Source: Mycobacterium sp. IS-1496 (GTDB taxonomy: Bacteria > Actinomycetota > Actinomycetes > Mycobacteriales > Mycobacteriaceae). Taken from it: a stretch of 45,093 bases of DNA. Below, in pieces: positions 8,423-17,647 of the stretch (positions are counted from its first letter, which is position 1; each line of letters starts with the position of its first letter). Location: NCBI RefSeq assembly GCF_001499995.1, contig NZ_LQIU01000033.1, positions 1 through 45,093 of the forward strand, written 5' to 3'. Both the position numbers and the translations under genes were made by a program. Under the pieces are notes generated by a model. It worked only from the letters and a program-made list of their open reading frames with translations. It made no database searches and was not told the origin of the DNA.

Positions 8423-9798
8423 TGCGTTCCCTCGAAACCGACTACCTCGTCGTCGGAGCGGGTGCGATGGGGCTGGCGTTCGTCGACACGCTGATCACCG
8501 AGTCCGACGCCGACGTCGTCATCGTCGACCGCAACCACGCCCCCGGCGGGCACTGGACCGCCGCGTACCCGTACGTGCGGCTGCACCAGCCGTCGGCGTA
8601 CTACGGCGTCAACTCCCGGCAGCTCGGCAGCGGCACGATCGACCAGAGCGGGCCCAACGCCGGGTTCTACGAACTGGCGGGCGGGGCCGAGGTCTGCGCG
8701 TACTACGAGACCGTGATGCGCGAGCACCTGCTGCCGTCCGGGCGGGTCACGTACCTACCGATGAGCGAGTACCTCGGCGACGGCAGGATCCGCACGCTCG
8801 GCGGTGAGGAGGTGGAGGTGACCGCGCGCCGGACCGTCGTCAGCCATGTCGACGTCGTGGTGCCGTCGATGCGGACACCGGGTTACGCCGTGGCCGAAGG
8901 GGTGGAGTGTGTGCCGCCCAACGCGCTGCCCCGGCTGCGGAACCCCTACGACCGCTACGTCGTCGTCGGCGCGGGCAAGACCGCGATGGACGCGTGCGTG
9001 TTCCTGCTCCGACACGGTGTGGCCCCGGCGCGGCTGACGTGGATCAAACCCCGCGACGCGTGGCTGATGGACCGCGCGACCGTGCAGCCCGGCACCAAGT
9101 TCACCAAACGGGTGCTCGCCGACCTCACCGGGCAGATGACCGCGGTCCGGGATGCCACGTCGCTGCCGGACCTGTTCGACCGGCTGGAGGCGAACGGCTC
9201 GCTGCTGCGGGTGGACCGGACCGTCGACCCCACGATGTACCGCTGCGCGATCGTGTCGCAGGGCGAACTGGAGATGCTGCGCAGTATCGAGGACGTGGTG
9301 CGGCTCGGGCGGGTCACCGCGATCGAACCCGGCCGCGTCACGCTCGACGGTGGCACCGTCGACGTCGCCGGTGAGGCGCTCTACGTGGACTGCACCGCCG
9401 ACGGTCTCGGCGACAAACCGCCGACGACGGTGTTCGACGGCGACCGGATCACGCTGCAGACGGTGCGCACCTGCCAGCCGGCGTTCAGCGCCTCGGTGAT
9501 CGGCCACGTCGAGGCGGCCTACGGGGACGACGACACCCGCAACGCGCTCTGCGGGCCGGTGCCCTACCCGCATGTGCCCGCCGACTGGCTGCGAATGATG
9601 TTGGCGTTCCACCGCAACCAAGAACGGTGGTTCAGCGATCCGCAGATGATGGCGTGGCTCGACGGCGTGCGGCTCAACATCCTGCACCACGTCACCGCGG
9701 GCGTGAGCGAACGCGCCCGCGAACGGATCATCGGGATGATGGCCTCGCAGTTGCCCGACATCAACGACAAGCTCGAGGCGCTGCTCGCAGGCGCGTGA
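8422..9798 (+). CDS. FAD/NAD(P)-binding oxidoreductase
   Basis: A 458-residue flavoprotein with two dinucleotide-binding Rossmann motifs: VVGAGAMGLAF near residues 10-20 (FAD) and VVGAGKTAMDA near 180-190 (NAD(P)H). A PGGHW segment near residue 48 follows the first fold, as in flavin-containing monooxygenase-like enzymes. The classical monooxygenase fingerprint FxGxxxHxxx(W/P) is not obvious, so the substrate and reaction are uncertain. The GTG start shares the G of the upstream TAG (TAGTG), so it is translationally coupled to the epoxide hydrolase. Confidence 0.8.
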   Translation: MRSLETDYLVVGAGAMGLAFVDTLITESDADVVIVDRNHAPGGHWTAAYPYVRLHQPSAYYGVNSRQLGSGTIDQSGPNAGFYELAGGAEVCAYYETVMREHLLPSGRVTYLPMSEYLGDGRIRTLGGEEVEVTARRTVVSHVDVVVPSMRTPGYAVAEGVECVPPNALPRLRNPYDRYVVVGAGKTAMDACVFLLRHGVAPARLTWIKPRDAWLMDRATVQPGTKFTKRVLADLTGQMTAVRDATSLPDLFDRLEANGSLLRVDRTVDPTMYRCAIVSQGELEMLRSIEDVVRLGRVTAIEPGRVTLDGGTVDVAGEALYVDCTADGLGDKPPTTVFDGDRITLQTVRTCQPAFSASVIGHVEAAYGDDDTRNALCGPVPYPHVPADWLRMMLAFHRNQERWFSDPQMMAWLDGVRLNILHHVTAGVSERARERIIGMMASQLPDINDKLEALLAGA

Positions 9799-9829
9799 GC
9801 GTTGCCGCAGCGGCATCGCCGACGGGTTG

Positions 9830-9835
9830 TACGCT
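9830..9835 (+). promoter_or_regulatory. Possible -10 element for the diguanylate cyclase gene
   Basis: TACGCT matches TANNNT in the 92-base gap between the flavoprotein stop and the cyclase start. It would give a leader of about 48 bases that contains the GGGGAAG ribosome binding site. No convincing -35 element is seen. Confidence 0.3.
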
Positions 9836-9890
9836 GAGGGAGTTTGCTGGGGGAAACAGTTCGGTCAGCGGCGGACCGGGGGCGGGGAAG

Positions 9891-10976
9891 ATGGCGGCGG
9901 CGTTCTCGCGACGATGGTGGTCACATGCGCACCACTACGAGTGGATGAGCGACTACCTGGCCGCCCGCCGCATGACCGGGGCGGTCCGGCTCATGATGGG
10001 CGGGATCGCGGCGTCGCTGGCGCTCTGTCTGGTGATCCTGCTGCGCTACGACGGCCCACAGGACACCGTGCCCGTCGCGATGACGTGGGCCGCGTTCGGC
10101 GGCGGTGCGGTCGGAGTCGTGGTGTGGCTCCGGCGCTGGCCCACCCACACCGAGTCGGTGGTGTTCGCCGTCGTGTCCAACGCCGCGATCGCGCTATCGT
10201 GCCTGGCCTACCCGAACCCGCACGGCGCGCTGCTCGGGTGCATCTCGTTCGCGACCATCGCGGCCTACATCGCGTTCTTCCACTCGACGGCGCTGGTGCT
10301 CTACAACTTCGCGGTGACGGCGGTCGTCAGCGTGATCGCCGCACTGCGGATCGCCATGTCCGGGCATCCGGCGATGGCGGTCGTCGACCTGTTCATCGTG
10401 GTGCAGATCAACATCGCCATGCCGGTGGCGATCCACGTCCTGGTCCGGGCACTCGGCGTGGATCTCGCGCGGGCCGACCGGGATCCGCTCACCGGGCTGC
10501 TCAACCGGCGGGCGTTCCACACCCAGAGCGCGAAGCTGCTCGCCGCCGAGTCGGGACACGCAGGCTCGCACCTGGTGATGGTCGTGGTGGACCTCGACGA
10601 CTTCAAGCAGATCAACGACACCTACGGCCATCAGGTCGGCGACGAGACCCTGATCGCCGTCGGTCAGGCCCTGTCCAGGGCCGTCGTCGGCGCCCCTGCG
10701 GTGATCGGCCGCAGCGGCGGTGAGGAGTTCGTCGTCGCCGCCGTCCTGGACACCGACGATCCCGGCCCGCTGGCACAGCGGATCTGTGAGGAGATCGCCG
10801 CGCTGCCGGAGCCGGTCACCGCCAGCGTCGGAACCGCGTGCACCGCGCTGGATCCGGTGCCCGGCAGTCATGAGTCGACGCTGGCACGCATGGTCCGGGC
10901 GGCCGACGCGGCGATGTACGAGGCGAAACGGGCCGGCGGCAACAAGTGCCACCACTTCAGCGAACCGTATCGCTGA
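9891..10976 (+). CDS. Membrane-bound GGDEF diguanylate cyclase
   Basis: A 361-residue protein with about six membrane helices in the first 190 residues, then a GGDEF domain: DPLTGLLNRRAF, DLDDFKQINDTYGHQVGDE, the active-site signature SGGEEF (GGEEF variant, normally active) and ADAAMYEAKRAGGNK. It should condense two GTP to c-di-GMP. I see no RxxD inhibitory site in the five-residue upstream position (sequence VIGRSGGEEF), so product inhibition may be lacking. No EAL phosphodiesterase domain is attached. ATG 9891 follows GGGGAAG directly. It converges with the ABC exporter operon. Confidence 0.9.
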   Translation: MAAAFSRRWWSHAHHYEWMSDYLAARRMTGAVRLMMGGIAASLALCLVILLRYDGPQDTVPVAMTWAAFGGGAVGVVVWLRRWPTHTESVVFAVVSNAAIALSCLAYPNPHGALLGCISFATIAAYIAFFHSTALVLYNFAVTAVVSVIAALRIAMSGHPAMAVVDLFIVVQINIAMPVAIHVLVRALGVDLARADRDPLTGLLNRRAFHTQSAKLLAAESGHAGSHLVMVVVDLDDFKQINDTYGHQVGDETLIAVGQALSRAVVGAPAVIGRSGGEEFVVAAVLDTDDPGPLAQRICEEIAALPEPVTASVGTACTALDPVPGSHESTLARMVRAADAAMYEAKRAGGNKCHHFSEPYR

Positions 10977-10983
10977 GGATTTG

Positions 10984-11000
10984 GCCGCGGCGGCCGCGGC
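10984..11000. terminator. Hairpin between convergent genes
   Basis: GCCGCGG-CGG-CCGCGGC is a perfect 7-bp inverted repeat starting eight bases after the cyclase stop, in the 128-base gap before the convergent ABC gene stop. There is no U-tract, which is common for mycobacterial terminators. It could serve either strand. Confidence 0.45.
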
Positions 11001-11104
11001 ATCGGCATCGGCTCGCGAAACTGAAGCTACGCAGCGGTCGTCCGAGTGAACCCCTGCGTGGCTTCCGTCTCACGAGACCGACACCGAGCGGAGCCGCGCG
11101 GCAC

Positions 11105-12931
11105 TCAGGCCAGCGACTGCTCCCACGCGCGGTGCAACGCGGCGTACCGGCCGCCGTCGCGCCCGATCAACTCCGAGGGGGCGCCGTCCTCGACGATGCG
11201 GCCGTCTTCGAGCACCAACACCCGGTCGGCGATCGCGACCGTCGACAACCGGTGGGCGATCACCAGCGCGGTGCGGTCGCTCAACACGGTCTCCAACGCC
11301 CGCTGCACCATCCGCTCACTCGGGATGTCCAGCGACGACGTCGCCTCGTCGAGGATGAGCACCGCCGGGTCGGCCAGGAACGCCCGCGCGAACGCGACCA
11401 ACTGCCGCTGCCCCGCCGACAGCCGGCCGCCCCGCTTGGCGACGTCGGTGTCGAACCCCTCGGGCAACGTGTCGATGAACCGGTTCGCGCCGACCGCCTC
11501 CGCCGCCGCGCGCACCTCCTCGTCGGTGGCTTCGGGTTTGCCGAACCGGATGTTGTCGGCGATCGTGCCCTCGAACATGAAGTTCTCCTGGGTCACCATC
11601 ACCACGTGTCTGCGCAGTTCACTCTGCGAGAGCCGGCGCAGATCGGTGCCGTCGAGCGTCACCGATCCCGACGTCGGGTCATAGAACCGGGCGATCAGCT
11701 TGGCGATCGTGGTCTTGCCCGCACCGGTCGTGCCGACCAGCGCGACGGTCTGCCCGGCCGGGACGGTCAGATTCAGTCCCGGTAGCACCGGCCGGTCCGG
11801 CGAGTACCCGAACCTCACGCGGTCGAAAGTGATCTCACCGCGCACGGTGTCCAGGCGCACCGGATCCGCGGGATCCTCGATGCCCGGCTTCTCGGCGAGC
11901 ACGCCCGCCAGCTTCTCCAGCGCCGACGACGCCGACTGGAAGGTGTTGAAGAACTGCGAGATCTCCTGCATCGGTTCGAAGAACATCCGCAGGTAGAGCA
12001 GGAACGCGGTCAGCGTGCCGATCGTCATCTCACCGTGCAGCGCCCGGTACCCGCCGTAGAGCAGCACCACACCGGTGGTGATGTTGCCGACCAGCTTCAC
12101 CCCCGGCATGAAGATCGCCAGCAGCCGGAAGGTCCGCTCGTTGATCACGCGGTACTCGTCGGCGATGTCGGTGAAGATCTCCTGGTTGCGCGGTTCGCGG
12201 CGGTACGCCTGGACCGCCTTGATCCCGGTCATCGTCTCGACGAACTGGACGATCACCAGCGCGGCGCTCTCCCGCACCTTGCGGTAGGTCTTGGCCGACT
12301 CGTTGCGGAACCACCACACCAGCGCCACCAGGATGGGGAACGCGGCCAGGCACATCAGCCCGAGCTTCACGTCGAGCGTCACCAGCAGCACCGCCGTCCC
12401 GACCAGCGTCAGCACCGCGGTGATCAGGCTGTCGAAACCCGTCTCCAGCATGTCCTGGATGGCTTCGACGTCGTTGGTCGAGCGGCTCACCACCCGGCCC
12501 GAGGTGTACCGGTCGTGGAAGGCGATGTCGAGGCGCTGGAAGTGCCGGAAGACCCTGCGGCGCAACTCCAGCAGCACCTTCTGGCCGATCCGGCCCGACC
12601 GACGCAGGAAGAACATGCGCCCACCGGCCTGCACGAGCACCACCCCGCACAGCGCGCCGACGATGAGCATCAACTCGCGGGCGGACCCGCCCTCGAGCAG
12701 CGGCGGGATGCCGTGGTCGATACCGCGCTGCACCAGGATCGGCACGGACAGCCGCGCGGCGTTCTCCACCACCACCACCAGCGCGAGCAGGAACACCGTC
12801 ATCCGGTACGGCTTGAGCAGGTTGCCCAGCAGCGCCCTGGCCTCGCGGCGGCGGGGCACGCTCTCGTCGATCGGGAGGTCGTCGGGGTCCTGGTTGTCCT
12901 TGACGCGTCCGCGCCAGTCGGTGACGCTCAT
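11105..12931 (-). CDS. ABC exporter half-transporter, catalytic partner
   Basis: A 608-residue type IV ABC exporter subunit: six membrane helices in about the first 330 residues, then a nucleotide-binding domain. Walker A is GTTGAGKT near 398, the signature is LSAGQ (variant of LSGGQ) near 502, Walker B is LILDEATSSLD with the catalytic Glu intact, and the H-loop is IAHRLST. Its ATG overlaps the stop of the upstream ABC gene by four bases. The partner has Asp at the catalytic Glu position, so the pair has the layout of a heterodimeric exporter with one consensus and one degenerate ATP site. Substrate is unknown; lipids or drugs are typical. Confidence 0.9.
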   Translation of the reverse strand: MSVTDWRGRVKDNQDPDDLPIDESVPRRREARALLGNLLKPYRMTVFLLALVVVVENAARLSVPILVQRGIDHGIPPLLEGGSARELMLIVGALCGVVLVQAGGRMFFLRRSGRIGQKVLLELRRRVFRHFQRLDIAFHDRYTSGRVVSRSTNDVEAIQDMLETGFDSLITAVLTLVGTAVLLVTLDVKLGLMCLAAFPILVALVWWFRNESAKTYRKVRESAALVIVQFVETMTGIKAVQAYRREPRNQEIFTDIADEYRVINERTFRLLAIFMPGVKLVGNITTGVVLLYGGYRALHGEMTIGTLTAFLLYLRMFFEPMQEISQFFNTFQSASSALEKLAGVLAEKPGIEDPADPVRLDTVRGEITFDRVRFGYSPDRPVLPGLNLTVPAGQTVALVGTTGAGKTTIAKLIARFYDPTSGSVTLDGTDLRRLSQSELRRHVVMVTQENFMFEGTIADNIRFGKPEATDEEVRAAAEAVGANRFIDTLPEGFDTDVAKRGGRLSAGQRQLVAFARAFLADPAVLILDEATSSLDIPSERMVQRALETVLSDRTALVIAHRLSTVAIADRVLVLEDGRIVEDGAPSELIGRDGGRYAALHRAWEQSLA

Positions 12932-14859
12932 CGGCGTTCGGCCTCCGACGTCACGAACCGGGGATCGGCGCAGGCCTCGTCGGTCGCCTCGTGTTCGGTG
13001 TAGGCGTGTTCGATGCGCTCGCGCGCGTCGTCGTCCTCCCAGTCCGCGACGCGTTCGGCGCCGTCGTCGAGTTCGTCGTCGGCGGCCAGCAGGTAGCGGT
13101 ACTGCGGCACGTCGGCGAGCAGCTGCGCGTGCGTGCCGACGTGGGTGACGGTCCCGTCCTCGAGGAGCGCGACCTTGTCGGCGAGCAGCACCGTCGACGC
13201 CCGGTGCGCGACGACGATGCCCGTGACGGCGTGCAGCACCCGGCGCAGCGCCTCCTCCACGACGGCCTCGGTGTGCACGTCGAGAGCGGACAGTGTGTCG
13301 TCGAGGACGAGGATCCTGGGGGCGGCGAGGATCGCTCGGGCCAGCGAAAGACGTTGCCGCTGACCGCCGGACAGGCTCATGCCCTGTTCGCCGATGCGGG
13401 TGTCGAGCCCGAACGGCAGATCGTGGACGAACTGGGCGGCGGCCACCTCGATGGCCTCGGCCATCTGTTCGTCGGTGGCGTCCGGCCTGCCGAGGCGAAG
13501 GTTCTCCGCGACCGACATCGAGAACAACGTCGGATCCTCGAACGCCGTCGCGACCGCCTGGCGCAGCGCGGGCAGCGACAACTCGCGGATGTCCACACCG
13601 TCGATGCGGATCGCGCCCTCGGTGACGTCGTAGAGCCGCGACAGCAGCGCCGCCAGCACCGACTTGCCCGACCCCGTCGACCCGACCAACGCCAGCGTCT
13701 CCCCCGGTTCGACGGTCATGCTGACGTGGCGCAGAGCCCAGTCGTCCGGTTCGGCGTCCGGGAACCGGAACCCCACGTCGACGAGTTCGAGCCGCCCGCC
13801 GCGCGGGGCGTCGGTGCGCGGTCCGTCGGCGATCTCCCGTGGCGCGTCGAAGATCTCGGCGATGCGATTGGCCGCGGTGTAGGACTCCTGCATCATCGAC
13901 AGGAGGAAACCGAGCGAGGCGATCGGCCACACCAGCGACAGCATCATCGTGATGAACGCGACGAGCGTGCCCAGCGTGACGAAGCCGTGGCCGGCGGCGT
14001 AGGCGCCGAAGCCGAGCACGACGATCAGCGTCAGGTTCGGGATGACCTCGAGCAGTGTCCAGAACTTCGCGGACACCGACACCCGGCTCACCTGGGTGTC
14101 GTAGAGATCGGTCAGCTGGGCGTCGAACCGGTCGTAGACGTAGTCCTCCCGGCCGAACGACTTGACCACCCGCAGCCCCAGCGCCGACTCCTCGACGTGG
14201 GTGGCGACATGGCCGGACTGATCCTGCGCCAGCCGCGAGAGCCGGGTGTACTCCCGCTGGAAGTGCAGCACCGTCAACGTGATCGGCACGATCGACACCA
14301 GCACGACCACGCCCAACGGCCAGTACATCGACAGCAGGATCGCGGTGACGACGACGATCTGCAGTCCGTTGAGGACCAGGAACACCAACCCGAACGACAT
14401 GAACCGACGGATCGTCGACAGATCGTTCATCACCCGCGACAGCAGCTGCCCGGACTGCCAGCGGCCGTGAAAACTCATCGGCAGGATCTGCAGCCGGGCG
14501 TAGAGATCCTTGCGGATGTCGGCCTCGACACCCATGGTGGCGCGCGACACGAGCCACCGGCGGATGAACCACAGCAGGGCCTCGGTGATGCCGATGCCCA
14601 TCGCGGCGGCCCCGAGGACCCACAGGCCCTGCTGATCCTGGTTGCGCACCGGCCCGTCGATGACGGCCTTGGTCATCAGCGGGATCGAGATCGTCGCGCC
14701 CAGGCTGGTGATCGCGATGACGAACATCGCGATCCAGCGCGCCCGGTAGGGCATCAGGTACGGCAGCAGCCGCCACAGGTCGGAGCCGGCCCTCGGCCGC
14801 GTCCGCCGAGCAGCGATCGCGGGCGCCGAAGCGAGGGCGCGTGAGTCGGGATTGGCCAC
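12928..14859 (-). CDS. ABC exporter half-transporter, degenerate-site partner
   Basis: A 643-residue ABC exporter subunit with six membrane helices followed by an ATPase domain. Walker A is GSTGSGKS near 391 and the signature is a standard LSGGQ near 495, but Walker B reads LVLDDTLSALD: the catalytic Glu is Asp. This substitution marks the non-hydrolysing site of heterodimeric exporters such as BmrCD, LmrCD and TM287/288. The H-loop His is retained (VAHRAST). A charged 60-residue C-terminal tail follows. The GTG start lies six bases after AAGATT, suggesting a leaderless operon mRNA. Confidence 0.9.
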   Translation of the reverse strand: MANPDSRALASAPAIAARRTRPRAGSDLWRLLPYLMPYRARWIAMFVIAITSLGATISIPLMTKAVIDGPVRNQDQQGLWVLGAAAMGIGITEALLWFIRRWLVSRATMGVEADIRKDLYARLQILPMSFHGRWQSGQLLSRVMNDLSTIRRFMSFGLVFLVLNGLQIVVVTAILLSMYWPLGVVVLVSIVPITLTVLHFQREYTRLSRLAQDQSGHVATHVEESALGLRVVKSFGREDYVYDRFDAQLTDLYDTQVSRVSVSAKFWTLLEVIPNLTLIVVLGFGAYAAGHGFVTLGTLVAFITMMLSLVWPIASLGFLLSMMQESYTAANRIAEIFDAPREIADGPRTDAPRGGRLELVDVGFRFPDAEPDDWALRHVSMTVEPGETLALVGSTGSGKSVLAALLSRLYDVTEGAIRIDGVDIRELSLPALRQAVATAFEDPTLFSMSVAENLRLGRPDATDEQMAEAIEVAAAQFVHDLPFGLDTRIGEQGMSLSGGQRQRLSLARAILAAPRILVLDDTLSALDVHTEAVVEEALRRVLHAVTGIVVAHRASTVLLADKVALLEDGTVTHVGTHAQLLADVPQYRYLLAADDELDDGAERVADWEDDDARERIEHAYTEHEATDEACADPRFVTSEAERR

Positions 14860-14910
14860 TTAGTCAATCTTCCCATCGGCGGCAAGCCGATAACGTCGCG
14901 GCGGAAAACG

Positions 14911-16791
14911 TCACGCAACCGCCTCCGGCTCCGCGAACTGCGTCTCGTACAGCTCGGCGTAGCGGCCGCCACGGCCGATCAACTGACGGTGCGTCCCGCG
15001 TTCGACGATGCGGCCGTCCTCGACCACCAGGATCAGGTCGGCGGCCCGCACCGTGGACAGCCGGTGCGCGATGACCAGCGACGTCCGCCCGGCCAGCGCC
15101 TCGGCGAGGGCCTGCTGCACGGCGGCCTCCGACGCCGAGTCCAGCGCCGCCGTCGCCTCGTCGAGCACCACCACGCGCGACCTCCCCAACAGCAGGCGGG
15201 CGATGGTCAGCCGTTGCCGCTGCCCGCCCGACAGACGGTAGCCACGCTCACCGACAACGGTGTCGAGCCCGTCGGGCATCGCGGCGACGACGTCGGCGAG
15301 CCGGGCGCGGCGCAGCACCTCCCACAGCTGGTCGTCACCGGCTTCCGGCGCGGCCAGCAGCAGGTTGGCCCGGATCGACTCGTGGAACAGGTGCCCGTCC
15401 TGGGTGACCATGCCGACGGTGTCGCGCAGCGATGCGAACGTCACGTCGCGTACATCCATGCCGGCCAACCGCACCGCACCGGAGTCCACGTCGTACAGGC
15501 GGGCCAGCAGCGCCGCGATCGTCGACTTGCCTGCCCCCGAGGATCCGACGAGCGCGACCATCTGCCCCGGCTCCGCGGTGAAGGAGATGCCGTGCAGCAC
15601 CTCGCCGTCGTCACGGTCGTCGAGCACCGCGACCTCTTCGAGGGAGGCCAGCGACACCTTCTCGGCCGTCGGGTACGAGAACCGCACGTGATCGAACTCC
15701 ACCCGCACCGGACCGTCGGGCACCGCGACCGCGTCGGGCTCCTCCCGGATGATCGGCTCCAGGTCGAGCACCTCGAAGACCCGCTCGAACGACACCAGCG
15801 CACTGGCGATCTCGACGCGGGCGTTGGCCAGCGCGGTCAGCGGCGCGTAGAGCCGGGTCAACAGCAGCGCGAGCGACACGATCGCCCCGGCCTGCAGATG
15901 TCCGCCGAGCGCGATCACCCCGCCGAGGCCGTAGACCAGCGCCAGGGCGAGCGCCGACATCAGCGTCAGCGAGTTCATGAACGTCGACTGCAGCATCGCC
16001 GAGCGCACCCCGATGTCGCGGACGCGTCCGGCGCGAACGGCGAACTCGTGCGCTTCGGCGGCCGGGCGGCCGAACAGCTTGACCAGGGTGGCGCCCGGCG
16101 CCGAGAACCGCTCGGTCATCTGGGTGTTCATCGTCGCGTTGTGGATGGCGCTCTCCCGCGACAGATGCGCCATCTTCGCGCCGATCCGGCGGGCGGGCAG
16201 CACGAACAGCGGTACCAGCACCAGCGCGACGACGGTGATCTGCCAGGAGATCGCGAGCATCACCGCGAGGGTGAGCGTCAGCGTGACCAGGTTGGAGACG
16301 ACGCCGGACAGCGTGTCGGAGAACGCGCGCTGCGCCCCGAGCACGTCGTTGCCCAGGCGGCTGACCAGCGCGCCGGTGCGGGTGCGCATGAAGAACGCCA
16401 CCGGCATCTTCTGCACGTGCTCGAACACGGCGGTCCGCAGGTCGAAGATGAGGCCCTCACCGATGGTCGAGGACAGCCACCGGGTCAACAGCGATACCGC
16501 CGCCTCGGCCAGCGCGACGGTGGCGATGACCGCGGCCAACCCCACCACGACCGCCGGCGCACCGCCCTGGGTGATCTCGTCGACCACCCGGCCGGCCAGT
16601 ACGGGCGTGGCCACCGCGAGCGTCGCGCTGAGTACGCTGACCGCCACGAACCCGGCGAGCCTGCGGTGGTGCCGGTCGGCGAACCGCCAGATGCGGCGCA
16701 ACAGCGCACGGTCGGCCAGCGCGTGCAGATCTCCGCCGCGGGCATGCGCCTGGCGGTAGAGGGTCTGCCGGGCGACCGTTTCGATACTCAT
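14911..16791 (-). CDS. ABC exporter with fused membrane and ATPase domains
   Basis: A 626-residue homodimer-type ABC exporter. The N-terminal 35 residues precede six membrane helices; the ATPase domain has Walker A GSSGAGKS near 412, LSGGQRQR, Walker B VVLDEATAALD with catalytic Glu, and IAHRLSTV. About 20 extra residues (EKVSLASLEEVAVLDDRDDGE) lie between the first beta strand and the Walker A segment. ATG 16791 is chosen because GGTGAATTC gives a ribosome binding site; a TTG 24 bases upstream is possible but weaker. It is a separate unit from the heterodimeric pair, 51 bases away. An inverted repeat lies just upstream. Confidence 0.85.
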   Translation of the reverse strand: MSIETVARQTLYRQAHARGGDLHALADRALLRRIWRFADRHHRRLAGFVAVSVLSATLAVATPVLAGRVVDEITQGGAPAVVVGLAAVIATVALAEAAVSLLTRWLSSTIGEGLIFDLRTAVFEHVQKMPVAFFMRTRTGALVSRLGNDVLGAQRAFSDTLSGVVSNLVTLTLTLAVMLAISWQITVVALVLVPLFVLPARRIGAKMAHLSRESAIHNATMNTQMTERFSAPGATLVKLFGRPAAEAHEFAVRAGRVRDIGVRSAMLQSTFMNSLTLMSALALALVYGLGGVIALGGHLQAGAIVSLALLLTRLYAPLTALANARVEIASALVSFERVFEVLDLEPIIREEPDAVAVPDGPVRVEFDHVRFSYPTAEKVSLASLEEVAVLDDRDDGEVLHGISFTAEPGQMVALVGSSGAGKSTIAALLARLYDVDSGAVRLAGMDVRDVTFASLRDTVGMVTQDGHLFHESIRANLLLAAPEAGDDQLWEVLRRARLADVVAAMPDGLDTVVGERGYRLSGGQRQRLTIARLLLGRSRVVVLDEATAALDSASEAAVQQALAEALAGRTSLVIAHRLSTVRAADLILVVEDGRIVERGTHRQLIGRGGRYAELYETQFAEPEAVA

Positions 16792-16805
16792 GAATTCACC
16801 GTAGA

Positions 16806-16825
16806 ACCTCAACAAAAGGTGAGGT
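16806..16825. promoter_or_regulatory. Inverted repeat ACCTCA-N8-TGAGGT
   Basis: Perfect 6-bp arms separated by ACAAAAGG lie 14 bases upstream of the ABC exporter ATG and upstream of the divergent channel gene. The spacing and symmetry suit a dimeric regulator such as a TetR or MarR protein, but no regulator gene is adjacent. Function is inferred. Confidence 0.45.
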
Positions 16826-16885
16826 CAATTGTTCCCGGCGGCGCGGGCGGTTCGGCGAGGTCAGGCGTGGGTAAGCAGCCGAACC

Positions 16886-17647
16886 GTGACCGATGCGCAG
16901 AACACGATGGACAAGTGGGAGCGGCGGACGGAGTGGCCGCTGGCGGGCGTCGCCCTGCTCTTCCTGGCCGCCTACGCCGTCGACGTGCTGGTTCGGCCGC
17001 ACGGCGTGGGCGCGGACGTCACCCGCGCGGTGACGGCGGTGTCGTGGTCGCTGTTCGTTGCCGACTACCTGGTGCGCCTCGGCCTGGCCGGCGACCGGTG
17101 GCGGTGGTTCTGCCGGCACCTGTTCGACCTGGCGATCGTGATCCTGCCGCTGCTCCGTCCGCTGCAGCTGCTGCGGCTGGTCACGCTCATCACCGTGATG
17201 CACCGCGCGGTGGGCAACGCCATCCGCGGCCGGGTGGTGATGTACACCGTCGCCGGTGCGGTGCTGCTGGTCTTCGTCGCGTCGCTGGCGGTGTTGGAGA
17301 ACGAACGGGACCAGCCCGGCGCCCACATCACCCACTTCGGCCAGGCCCTGTGGTGGTCGATCACCACGATCACCACCGTGGGCTACGGCGATCTGACGCC
17401 GGTCACCACCACGGGACGGGTGATCGCGGTGCTGCTGATGATCGGCGGGATCAGCCTCGTCGGCTCGATCACCGCGACGCTGGCGTCGTGGATCGTGCAG
17501 CGGGTGTCCGACGAGGACGCCGCCGGTCGCATGGTGACGACCGACCACATCGACAGGCTGCTCGGCGAGATCGCGGACCTGCGCGGCGAGATCGCGCAGT
17601 TACGTCAGGAGGGGCGGCATTCCGCCGCGCAGCCTCCCCCAGCCTGA
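16886..17647 (+). CDS. Potassium channel, Kv-like
   Basis: A 253-residue ion channel subunit. It has a four-helix voltage-sensor-like region, a pore helix and the selectivity filter TTVGYGD near residues 163-169, a final membrane helix, and a C-terminal coiled coil (HIDRLLGEIADLRGEIAQLRQE) typical of tetrameric KvAP/NaChBac-type channels. S4 has only a few arginines (RPLQLLRLVTLITVMHR), so voltage sensing may be weak. GTG 16886 is chosen because the protein then begins shortly before the first helix; ATG 16907 is also possible. It is upstream of prrA on the same strand, with 26 bases between. Confidence 0.9.
   Translation: MTDAQNTMDKWERRTEWPLAGVALLFLAAYAVDVLVRPHGVGADVTRAVTAVSWSLFVADYLVRLGLAGDRWRWFCRHLFDLAIVILPLLRPLQLLRLVTLITVMHRAVGNAIRGRVVMYTVAGAVLLVFVASLAVLENERDQPGAHITHFGQALWWSITTITTVGYGDLTPVTTTGRVIAVLLMIGGISLVGSITATLASWIVQRVSDEDAAGRMVTTDHIDRLLGEIADLRGEIAQLRQEGRHSAAQPPPA

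Noticed and set aside
12932..14776. Long open frame continuing upstream of the downstream ABC gene's start, giving an apparent 1223-residue protein
   Set aside because: The upstream half is a frame-shadow of the other ABC gene (12928-14859): arginine/alanine-rich low-complexity coding without motifs. The real start is ATG 12931.
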